DNA from: Streptomyces sp. PsTaAH-137
Lineage (GTDB): Bacteria > Actinomycetota > Actinomycetes > Streptomycetales > Streptomycetaceae
Assembly: GCF_003259365.1 (NCBI RefSeq)
Contig: NZ_QLLY01000017.1
Span: 124,001 to 188,000, forward strand
Direction of reading: 5' to 3'
Length of the DNA stretch: 64,000 bases
Position 1 is the first letter of the stretch. Every line of letters begins with the position of its first letter. Below are positions 46,791-54,085 of the stretch, one piece after another. The translations under genes and the position numbers were made by a program. A model generated the notes under the pieces. It ran no database searches, had not been told where the DNA came from, and was given only the letters and a program-made list of their open reading frames with translations.

Positions 46791-48022
46791 CCGGACCCAC
46801 CGACCGCTACACGGTGATCTCGGCGGACTGCCACGCGGGCGCCGACCTCCTCGACTACCGGCCCTACCTGGAGTCCCGGCACCACGACGCGTTCGACGCG
46901 TGGGCCGCCACCTACGTCAACCCCTACGCGGACCTGCTCGCCGACACCGCCGACCGCAACTGGAACTCCGAGCGCCGCATCGAGGAGCTGGAGCGGGACG
47001 GCATCGTCGCCGAGGTCGTCTTCCCGAACACCATCCCGCCGTTCTTCCCGTCCGCCTCGCTCATGGCCCCCGCGCCCACGCGCGAGGAGTTCGAGCAGCG
47101 CTGGGCAGGACTGCGCGCCCACAACCGCTGGCTCGCGGACTTCTGCGCCGCCGCCCCCGGCCGCCGCGCGGGCGTCTTCCAGATCCTCCTCAACGACGTG
47201 GAGGAGGCCGTCAAGGAGATCCGCTGGGCGGCCGGAGCGGGCCTCAAGGGCGGCCTGCTGCTGCCCGGCACCCCGCCGGGCTCCGGCCTCCCCGAGCTGT
47301 ACTCGTCGGCGTACGACCCGATCTGGCGGACCTGCGCCGAACTCGGCGTCCCGGTCAACCACCACGCGGGCTCGGCCTCCCCGCCGCTCGGCGACGAACC
47401 CGCCGCCCGCGCCGTGTTCATGGTCGAGACGACCTGGTTCTCGCACCGCGCCCTGTGGCACCTCGTCTTCGGCGGCGCCTTCCGCAAACACCCCGACCTG
47501 AGGCTCGTCCTCACCGAGCAGGGCTCCGGCTGGATCCCCGGCGTCCTCGACATGCTGGACTACTACCACGCGCGCCTCGTGCGGGCCGCGACGAAGGCGA
47601 ACACCGCCGAGTCCAAGTTCGGCGCGGGCCTTGCCGATTCGATGGGCAAGGGCCCCTCCACCGTGTGGCGGGAGAACTGCTTCGTGGGCGCGAGTTTCAT
47701 GCGCCCCCACGAGGTCCCGCTGCGCGACCGCATCGGCCTCGACAAGATCATGTGGGGCAGCGACTACCCGCACGACGAGGGCACCTACCCGTACACACGC
47801 GAAGGGCTGCGGATCGCCTACGCGGGACTGCCGCGCGACGAGATCGCCGCCATGGTCGGCGGCAACACCGCCCGCGTCTACGGCTTCGACCTCGGCCTCC
47901 TAGACCCGATCGCGGCGCGCGTGGGCCCCACCGTCGCCGAGATCGACGAACCGCTCAAGGAGCCCCCGGCCGACGCCACGAGCCCGGTCTTCGCGCCCGG
48001 AGCGTCGGTCCGGGTGTGGTGA
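46787..48022 (+). CDS. amidohydrolase-2 family protein (ACMSD-like), second copy
   Basis: A 411-residue paralogue of the preceding protein. It opens VISADCHAGADLLDYRPYL, and has FPNTIPPFFPS, the histidines in VNHHAGSASPPLG, FRKHPDLRLVLTEQGSGW and the aspartate in WGSDYPHDEGTYPYT. The GTG at 46787 overlaps the upstream stop as GTGA. It closes the four-gene operon; the gene after it is a metal transporter with its own start signals. The pair keeps the same motif order but differs throughout, which suggests an old duplication with divided tasks. Confidence 0.88.
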   Translation: MTGPTDRYTVISADCHAGADLLDYRPYLESRHHDAFDAWAATYVNPYADLLADTADRNWNSERRIEELERDGIVAEVVFPNTIPPFFPSASLMAPAPTREEFEQRWAGLRAHNRWLADFCAAAPGRRAGVFQILLNDVEEAVKEIRWAAGAGLKGGLLLPGTPPGSGLPELYSSAYDPIWRTCAELGVPVNHHAGSASPPLGDEPAARAVFMVETTWFSHRALWHLVFGGAFRKHPDLRLVLTEQGSGWIPGVLDMLDYYHARLVRAATKANTAESKFGAGLADSMGKGPSTVWRENCFVGASFMRPHEVPLRDRIGLDKIMWGSDYPHDEGTYPYTREGLRIAYAGLPRDEIAAMVGGNTARVYGFDLGLLDPIAARVGPTVAEIDEPLKEPPADATSPVFAPGASVRVW

Positions 48023-48047
48023 CGGCACGGGGTGTCATGCTCACCCC

Positions 48048-48770
48048 GTGACGGAACAAGAGGCAACGACAGGCCATGACGAGGCCCACGGCGGCGCGCT
48101 CGGCTCGCGGCTCAACTGGCTGCGCGCCGCCGTCCTCGGCGCCAACGACGGCGTGGTCTCCACGGCGGGACTCGTCGTCGGCGTCGCCGGCGCCACCGAC
48201 GACCGCTCCGCCCTGCTCACGGCCGGACTCGCCGGGCTGCTCGCCGGATCGATGTCCATGGCGGCCGGCGAGTACGTCTCCGTCTCCACCCAGCGCGACT
48301 CCGAGAAAGCCGCGCTGGACATGGAGAAGCGCGAGCTGAAGGAACAGCCGGAGGCCGAACTCCAGGAGCTGACCGACCTGTTGGCGGAGCGCGGCCTCAG
48401 CCGAGAGGTGGCCCGCGAGGCCGCCGAACAGCTCACCGAGCGGGACGCGCTGCGCGCTCACGCGAGCGTGGAGCTGGGCATCGACCCCGACGACCTCACC
48501 AACCCCTGGCACGCGGCCTGGGCCAGCTTCCTCGCGTTCACCGTGGGCGCCCTGCTCCCGCTGCTCGCCATCGTCCTCCCGCCCTCCGCCTGGCGCCTGC
48601 CCGTCACGGTCCTGTCGGTCCTCGCGGCCCTCGCCCTCACCGGCTACAGCAGCGCCCGCACGGGCAACGCGGCGGTCGGACGGGCCATCGTGCGCAACGT
48701 GGGCGGGGGCGCGCTGGCCATGGCGGTGACCTATGCGGCGGGGTCGTTGTTGGGAGCCACCGGGGTCTGA
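48048..48770 (+). CDS. VIT1/CCC1 family transporter
   Basis: A 240-residue membrane protein of the vacuolar-iron-transporter-like family, usually exporting Fe2+ or Mn2+. Typical parts are LRAAVLGANDGVVSTAGLVVGVAGA (28-52), LAGLLAGSMSMAAGEYVSVSTQRDSEKAAL, and four to five membrane segments. The charged helical region between (MEKRELKEQPEAELQELTDLL) is the cytoplasmic metal-binding part. GTG 48048 is 6 bases after a CATGCT box, so its mRNA may be leaderless. It lies 25 bases after the amidohydrolase gene and 73 before the desaturase-family gene. Confidence 0.92.
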   Translation: MTEQEATTGHDEAHGGALGSRLNWLRAAVLGANDGVVSTAGLVVGVAGATDDRSALLTAGLAGLLAGSMSMAAGEYVSVSTQRDSEKAALDMEKRELKEQPEAELQELTDLLAERGLSREVAREAAEQLTERDALRAHASVELGIDPDDLTNPWHAAWASFLAFTVGALLPLLAIVLPPSAWRLPVTVLSVLAALALTGYSSARTGNAAVGRAIVRNVGGGALAMAVTYAAGSLLGATGV

Positions 48771-48843
48771 CGCCCTACCCCCGGTAATACTTGTCGGTAA
48801 CAACCTCTAGCCGAGGCCAGGTCACCGCCCGTACGGTGCACGC

Positions 48844-49740
48844 ATGTCGACGCCCAACCTGCCCGATGTCGTGCTGTGGTCGATCCCCGCCTTCGTGCTG
48901 CTCACGATCGTGGAGATCGTGAGCGTACGGCTCCATCCGGACGAGGACGGGGCCGCGGCCGGATACGACACCAAGGACGCGACCACCAGCGTCACCATGG
49001 GGCTCGGCAGCCTCGTCTTCGACTTCCTGTGGAAGATCCCGATCGTCGCGATCTACACAGCGGTGTACGAACTGACGCCGCTGCGCGTGCCCGTCCTCTG
49101 GTGGACGATCCCGCTGATGCTGCTCGCCCAGGACTTCTTCTACTACTGGTCGCACCGGGGCCACCACGTCATCCGCATCCTGTGGGCGTGCCACGTCGTG
49201 CACCACTCCAGCCGCAAGTTCAACCTCACGACGGCGCTGCGCCAGCCGTGGACCAGCGTCACCTCGTGGCCGTTCTACCTGCCGCTCATCGCCTGCGGTG
49301 TGCACCCGGCGGCGCTCGCGTTCTGCTCGTCGGTCAACCTCGTCTACCAGTTCTGGATCCACACCGAACGCATCGACAAGATGTGGCGCCCCTTCGAGTT
49401 CCTCTTCAACACGCCCTCCCACCACCGCGTGCACCACGCCTCCCAGGGCGGCTACCTGGACCGCAACTTCGGCGGCATCCTCATCGTCTGGGACCGCCTC
49501 TTCGGCTCGTGGGTGGCGGAGGTCGAGCGGCCCGTCTTCGGGCTCACCAAGAACATCAGCACGCACAACCCGCTGCGCGTGGCCACCCACGAGTACGCCG
49601 CCATCGCCCGGGACCTGAAGGCGGCCACCGGCTGGCGCGAGCGGGCCGGACGCGTGTTCGGCGGCCCGGGCTGGCAGCCCGCGCCACCGGCCCAGCCGGA
49701 GCCCGCCGCCGCCCCGCAGCCCGTCGAGGGCGCCGCGTGA
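48844..49740 (+). CDS. sterol desaturase / fatty acid hydroxylase superfamily protein
   Basis: A 298-residue integral membrane di-iron oxygenase. The histidine clusters are complete: HRGHHV, HVVHHSS and HRVHHASQGG, with four or five membrane segments. The family includes sterol C4/C5 enzymes, fatty-acid hydroxylases and the eukaryotic alkylglycerol monooxygenase. The start at 48844 lies six bases after TACGGT, so a leaderless mRNA is likely. The stop overlaps the start of a lysoplasmalogenase gene as GTGA. That pairing points to ether lipids as substrate, which is inference. The C-terminal tail is proline/alanine-rich. Confidence 0.9.
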   Translation: MSTPNLPDVVLWSIPAFVLLTIVEIVSVRLHPDEDGAAAGYDTKDATTSVTMGLGSLVFDFLWKIPIVAIYTAVYELTPLRVPVLWWTIPLMLLAQDFFYYWSHRGHHVIRILWACHVVHHSSRKFNLTTALRQPWTSVTSWPFYLPLIACGVHPAALAFCSSVNLVYQFWIHTERIDKMWRPFEFLFNTPSHHRVHHASQGGYLDRNFGGILIVWDRLFGSWVAEVERPVFGLTKNISTHNPLRVATHEYAAIARDLKAATGWRERAGRVFGGPGWQPAPPAQPEPAAAPQPVEGAA

Positions 49741-50411
49741 CCCTGCCCGTGGCCCTGCGCACCGGTTTCCTCGCGGTGTGCGCCGCCGATCTCGTCGCGC
49801 TCCTCGCCGGGGCGCACACCGTCCACGTCGTCCTCAAGCCGCTGCTCATACCTGCCCTGCTCGCGTACGTCGTCGCGCGCGGCGGACCCCGGCTGCTGTG
49901 GGGCGCGCTGCTGTTCGGGTGGGGCGGCGACGTCCTGCTGCTGTTCGACGCGGACGCCGCGTTCCTCGCCGGGATGGGCTGCTTCGCCGCGGGACACGTC
50001 TGCTATCTGCTGCTCTTCAAGCAGCACGGAACGGCACGCGCGCGCAGTGGGCTGCTCGCGGCCGGATACGGCGTCGTCCTGGCCGTCACCGTCGTCGCGC
50101 TCTGGCCCGACCTGCCGGCCGGCCTGCGCGGACCCGTCGCCGGATACAGCCTGCTGCTGACCGCGATGGCCTACGGCGCCTCGCGGCTCGGCGTGACGGC
50201 GGGCGTCGGCGGCGCCCTGTTCCTGCTGTCCGACTCGCTCATCGCCATGGGCCTCGCCGACTGGCCGGCCCTGCCGCGCCCCGACTTCTGGATCATGCTC
50301 ACCTACGTGGCCGCCCAGTTCCTGCTGGCCCAGGGAGTCCTCGATGCGCGGCCCGCGCCCCGTGCGGCGTACCGTGAAGAGAGCGCCGTGACCCGGCGCA
50401 CCCCTCACTGA
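49737..50411 (+). CDS. lysoplasmalogenase (YhhN/TMEM86 family)
   Basis: A 224-residue protein with about eight membrane segments. YhhN/TMEM86-type features are KPLLIPALLAYVVA near residue 35, WGALLFGWGGDVLLLFDADAAFLAGMGCFAAGHVCYLLLF and GGALFLLSDSLIAMG, with the aspartates thought to be catalytic. The family hydrolyses the vinyl-ether bond of lysoplasmalogens to a fatty aldehyde and glycerophospho-head group. The GTG at 49737 overlaps the upstream stop, so it is translated with the desaturase-family protein. An alcohol dehydrogenase gene follows after 23 bases and could process the aldehyde. Confidence 0.9.
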   Translation: MTLPVALRTGFLAVCAADLVALLAGAHTVHVVLKPLLIPALLAYVVARGGPRLLWGALLFGWGGDVLLLFDADAAFLAGMGCFAAGHVCYLLLFKQHGTARARSGLLAAGYGVVLAVTVVALWPDLPAGLRGPVAGYSLLLTAMAYGASRLGVTAGVGGALFLLSDSLIAMGLADWPALPRPDFWIMLTYVAAQFLLAQGVLDARPAPRAAYREESAVTRRTPH

Positions 50412-50434
50412 CCTGCACAAAGGAACACCCCCCT

Positions 50435-51478
50435 ATGCGCGCCACCACCATCCACGCCCCGTACGACATGCGTGTGGAGGACGTCCCCGAGCCCGTCGTC
50501 GTGCTGCCCACGGACGCCGTCGTACGCGTCCTGCGCGCCTGCATCTGCGGCAGCGACCTGTGGGCCTACCGCGGCGAGGCCGCCCGGCAGCCGGGACAGC
50601 GCATCGGGCACGAGTTCCTCGGCATCGTCGAGGAGACCGGCGGCGAGGTGGCGGGCGTCCGGCGCGGTGACCTGGTGGTCGCGCCCTTCATGTGGTCCGA
50701 CGGCGTGTGCGACTACTGCCGCGAGGGCCTGACCACCTCGTGCGAGCACGGCGGCTTCTGGGGCTCGGTCGGCTACGACGGCGGACAGGGCGAGGCCGTC
50801 CGCGTCCCGTACGCCGACGGCACCCTCGTCCGGCTGCCGTCGGACGCCGCCTCCGACGACCACCTGCTCTCCGCCCTCCTGACCCTCTCCGACGTCATGG
50901 GCACCGGCCACCACGCGGCCCTCGGCGCGGGCGTCCGCAAGGGCGCCACGGTCGCCGTCGTCGGCGACGGCGCGGTCGGCCTGTGCGGTGTCCTCGCGGC
51001 CAAGCGGCTCGGCGCCGAGCGGATCATCGCGCTCGGGCGCCACGAGGTCCGTACCGACATCGCCCGCACCTTCGGCGCCACCGACGTCGTCGCCGAGCGC
51101 GGCGACGCGGCCGTCGCGGCCGTCCGCGAGCTCACCGGCGGCCAGGGCGCGCACGCCGTGATCGAGGCCGTCGGCACCGAGCAGTCCATGCGGACCGCGG
51201 TGAACATCACCCGCGACGGCGGCGCCATCGGCTTCGTCGGCGTCCCGCACGGCAGCGGCACCGGCCTCGACCTGAGCGACATGTTCAACCGGAACATCGC
51301 GCTGCGCGGCGGGGTCGCCCCCGTCCGCAGCTACATCCCCGACCTGCTGCCCGACGTCCTGGACGGCACGATCGACCCCTCGCCCGTCTTCGACATGACC
51401 GTCGACATCGAGGGCGTGCCGGGCGGCTACAAGGCGATGGACGAGCGCACCGCCCTGAAGGTGCTCGTCACCAACTGA
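50435..51478 (+). CDS. zinc-dependent alcohol dehydrogenase family protein
   Basis: A 347-residue MDR-family dehydrogenase. C38 in CICGSD and H59/E60 in GHEFLG are the catalytic zinc ligands. The structural-zinc loop VCDYCREGLTTSCEHGG has only three cysteines (92, 95, 103) of the usual four. The nucleotide-binding motif is VAVVGDGAVGLCGVLAAKRLGA. The substrate is unknown; fatty aldehydes from the neighbouring lysoplasmalogenase are a possibility. AAAGGAAC precedes the ATG. It ends 10 bases before the convergent CopD-like gene. Confidence 0.92.
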   Translation: MRATTIHAPYDMRVEDVPEPVVVLPTDAVVRVLRACICGSDLWAYRGEAARQPGQRIGHEFLGIVEETGGEVAGVRRGDLVVAPFMWSDGVCDYCREGLTTSCEHGGFWGSVGYDGGQGEAVRVPYADGTLVRLPSDAASDDHLLSALLTLSDVMGTGHHAALGAGVRKGATVAVVGDGAVGLCGVLAAKRLGAERIIALGRHEVRTDIARTFGATDVVAERGDAAVAAVRELTGGQGAHAVIEAVGTEQSMRTAVNITRDGGAIGFVGVPHGSGTGLDLSDMFNRNIALRGGVAPVRSYIPDLLPDVLDGTIDPSPVFDMTVDIEGVPGGYKAMDERTALKVLVTN

Positions 51479-51488
51479 CGCCCGGGGA

Positions 51489-52499
51489 TCAGCTCCAGCG
51501 GATCGGCAGCGGCAGCGCCGTCAGGACCGCCGACACCACGACCACGATCCCCAGCACCACGACCTCCGCGCGCGCGGGAACGTACGCCCGCGTACGGTCC
51601 CGCGCGCGGGACAGCCGCAGCCGCGCCACCAGGGCCAGCACGGCGACGACCACCACGAGCGGCACCTTCGCGAGCAGCGTGCGCCCGTACGCCGTCGAGG
51701 TCAACTGGTCGAGCACCGTGCTCGACGGCATCCGGCGCAGCGTGCTGCACACGCCGGTCGCGGTGATCGCGGCGAGCAGCACCGCCGCCACGCGCGCGTA
51801 GAGGCCCAGAAGCGCCGCGCCCGCCTCGGGAGCGAGCGTCCGCCACGCGTGCGTGGTGCGCAGAACGTACAGCAGGCCGCCCACCCACAGCGCCGCAGCC
51901 GTGACGTGGACCAGGGTCAGCCCCGAGCCGACGAGCGCGGAGTCCTCGGCCGGCGGATGGGCGCGCAGCGCCTCCGCGACCGCCACCGCGGCCAGCGGCA
52001 GCAGCGCCGTACCGGGCCGCCGGGTCCGCGCGCACAGGGCCGCCACCAGGAAGGCATTCACCTCGACGAGGGCCAGGGTGCCGTCCCGCGTCCCGTACAG
52101 GCCGCCGATGTCGAGCGCCGCGAGACTGTCGGGGACCAGATTCCCGGAGGCCACCACGGAGGCGAGCCCCAGGGCCGCCACGAACCCCGCCCACGGCGCG
52201 TACGCCGACCAGCGGCGCGGCGACGGCGCGGCGGGCGCCACCCGGCGGGCGAGGAGACCGGCGAAGATCTCCCCGGCCTGGACGCACAGCGCGGCGAACA
52301 GCACGGTCCGCAGCAGCGCGATCCCTCCGGTGCCGGGCGCGGCGGCCTCACCCGTGCCGTCGAGGGCGGCCCGTGGCCCGAACATCGGGATCAGGGCCGC
52401 CGCGGCGACGAGCACGACGACGGCGACGGCGCGCCCGGCACCGGAGGGTCTGCGGACGGGCGCGTCCGCCGGAGCGGACAGTTCGGTGGTCGGCGGCAT
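51489..52499 (-). CDS. copper resistance D family membrane protein
   Basis: A 336-residue protein with seven or eight membrane segments and the CopD-like core. Landmarks are LTLVHVTAAALWVGGLLYVLRTT (the conserved histidine and tryptophan), VAAVLLAAITATGVCSTLRRM and YGRTLLAKVPLVVVVAVLALVARLRL. Family members help copper pass the membrane, often with CopC. No CopC domain is fused here and none is next to it. The ATG at 52499 gives the proper length; the frame is open further upstream. It is convergent with the alcohol dehydrogenase gene. Confidence 0.88.
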   Translation of the reverse strand: MPPTTELSAPADAPVRRPSGAGRAVAVVVLVAAAALIPMFGPRAALDGTGEAAAPGTGGIALLRTVLFAALCVQAGEIFAGLLARRVAPAAPSPRRWSAYAPWAGFVAALGLASVVASGNLVPDSLAALDIGGLYGTRDGTLALVEVNAFLVAALCARTRRPGTALLPLAAVAVAEALRAHPPAEDSALVGSGLTLVHVTAAALWVGGLLYVLRTTHAWRTLAPEAGAALLGLYARVAAVLLAAITATGVCSTLRRMPSSTVLDQLTSTAYGRTLLAKVPLVVVVAVLALVARLRLSRARDRTRAYVPARAEVVVLGIVVVVSAVLTALPLPIRWS

Positions 52500-52629
52500 G
52501 GAACTCACCCAGCGATCTTGACCAGCGGTTCGGCGCGCGGGCAAGTCCAGGTGCGGCCGGTGGACACGGTCACCCATGGCCAGGAAGACGCACCGGAGGC
52601 GGCCCCGGTTCGCCGCGGCCGCCGGTGCG

Positions 52630-54009
52630 TCACGGTGCCGGCCACTCCGGCGCGTCCGCGCCCAGGGACCCGGGTGGCCGCCGCCAGTCGGTGGGACCGC
52701 CGTCGAACGACACCGGGGGCAGCGCGTACCGCAGCCGGCCCAGCGGGCTGTCCGTCTCCGCGAGCCGGGCGGCCGGGTCCGGCGCCCCGCCGGTCTCGGC
52801 GGGCTCCGGCCGCACCCCGTGCACCAGCCAGTGCGCCGTCTGCGCGAGCGCGAGCCGGACCACCCGCGAACCGCCCTCCGCCGCCTGCTCGGTGAGCGAG
52901 CGCAGTACGGCCGCCGCCAGCAGATAGCCCGTGCCGTGGTCGAGCGCCTGCGCGGGCAGCGCCCCGGGACTGCCCTCTTCACCCGTGTCGCCCTCGATCG
53001 CCGCGATCCCCGTGGCGACCTGGACGAGGCTGTCGAAGCCGCGCCGGCCGCCCCACGGCCCGTACGCGCCCCACGCCGACAGTGAGGCGACCACCAGGCC
53101 GGGGTGCCGCTCCGCCAGGGCTTCGGGAGCGAGCCCGAACCGGTCGAGCGCGCCCGGCCGGTACCCCGTGACCACCACGTCCGCGCCGGTCAGCAGCTCC
53201 TCGAAGACGCGTCGGTCCGCCCCCGCGCCCAGGTCGAGCCGTGTCGAGCGCTTGCCGAAGCCGGTGTCGGCGTGCGCGTCCGGGTCCTCCGGCAACTGCG
53301 GCGCGTCCACCCGCAGCACGTCCGCGCCGAGCAGCGCCAGGGTGCGGGTGGCGACCGGGCCCGCGATGACCCGGGTGAGATCGAGGACCCGGAGCGGGCG
53401 GCGCAGGTCGCGCGGTGGCGCGGCGTCGAGCCGTTCCCGCGTCAGCAGCGGGCGGGCGGCCACCTCGGCGCCCTGCGGATGCGCGGCCCACTGGTCCGGG
53501 GTGCGCAGCGCGACGGCCAGACCGCCGGCCGCGTACACGGTCTCCTCGACCTCGTACGCCGACCGCTCGGCGAGCAGCGCCGCCACCTCCGCGACGTCGG
53601 CGTCCGCACCGGCCCCGAGCGCCGCGCGCAGCCGGGCCCGGTGGTGCGGATAGTTCGCGTGGGTGCGCAGCCGGCCGTCCCGGGTGCGCCAGAAGCGCGA
53701 CAGCGGGGCGAAGTTGACCGGGGCGCGCCCGTCGACGAGCAGGTGCCGCTCACTGGTGAAGGCCGTCGCCACCGCGCCGTCGTCGACCTGTACGGCGCCC
53801 ACGGCGCGCCCCGCGCGCGTGGCGGCCAGTTCGGCGGCCGCGAGGGAGCACACGCCGACGCAGGCGGCGGCCAGTTCACGCACCGGGAGACGGGCGGGCA
53901 GCGCGCCCGCGCGCGTGAGGTGCGCGATACGGGACAGCAGGGCGGGGTCGCCGCCGAGCGCGTCCCAGGCGGCGGCGGTGGCCGGGGAGGGGCCGGTCGC
54001 GTGGGTCAT
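52630..54009 (-). CDS. CoA-transferase family III (CaiB/BaiF) protein with two unequal halves
   Basis: A 459-residue protein. The typical CaiB start, LRVLDLTRVIAGPVATRTLALLGADVLRVD, lies in the middle (about residues 215-245) rather than at the N-terminus. The first 200 residues instead look like a C-terminal CaiB half (FWRTRDGRLRTHANYPHH, then EETVYAAGGLAVALRTPDQW). The second half continues TGFGKRSTRLDLGAG, VVTGYRPGALDRFG and AWGAYGPWGGRRGFD. It may be a permuted or decayed double protein; similar lengths occur in other actinobacteria. ATG 54009 lies six bases after a CACACT box. It is upstream of, and in the same direction as, CopD. Confidence 0.82.
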   Translation of the reverse strand: MTHATGPSPATAAAWDALGGDPALLSRIAHLTRAGALPARLPVRELAAACVGVCSLAAAELAATRAGRAVGAVQVDDGAVATAFTSERHLLVDGRAPVNFAPLSRFWRTRDGRLRTHANYPHHRARLRAALGAGADADVAEVAALLAERSAYEVEETVYAAGGLAVALRTPDQWAAHPQGAEVAARPLLTRERLDAAPPRDLRRPLRVLDLTRVIAGPVATRTLALLGADVLRVDAPQLPEDPDAHADTGFGKRSTRLDLGAGADRRVFEELLTGADVVVTGYRPGALDRFGLAPEALAERHPGLVVASLSAWGAYGPWGGRRGFDSLVQVATGIAAIEGDTGEEGSPGALPAQALDHGTGYLLAAAVLRSLTEQAAEGGSRVVRLALAQTAHWLVHGVRPEPAETGGAPDPAARLAETDSPLGRLRYALPPVSFDGGPTDWRRPPGSLGADAPEWPAP

Positions 54010-54085
54010 ACGGGCAGTGTGCCGCAGCGGTGGGGGCGGGACCCGACCGGGCCCCGCCCCCACCCTTCCGGCCTTCTGAGTGGCG

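Noticed and set aside
43799..48022. Part of a polyketide or peptide biosynthetic cluster
   Set aside because: No PKS, NRPS, terpene or RiPP core gene is nearby; the operon stands alone with its regulator.
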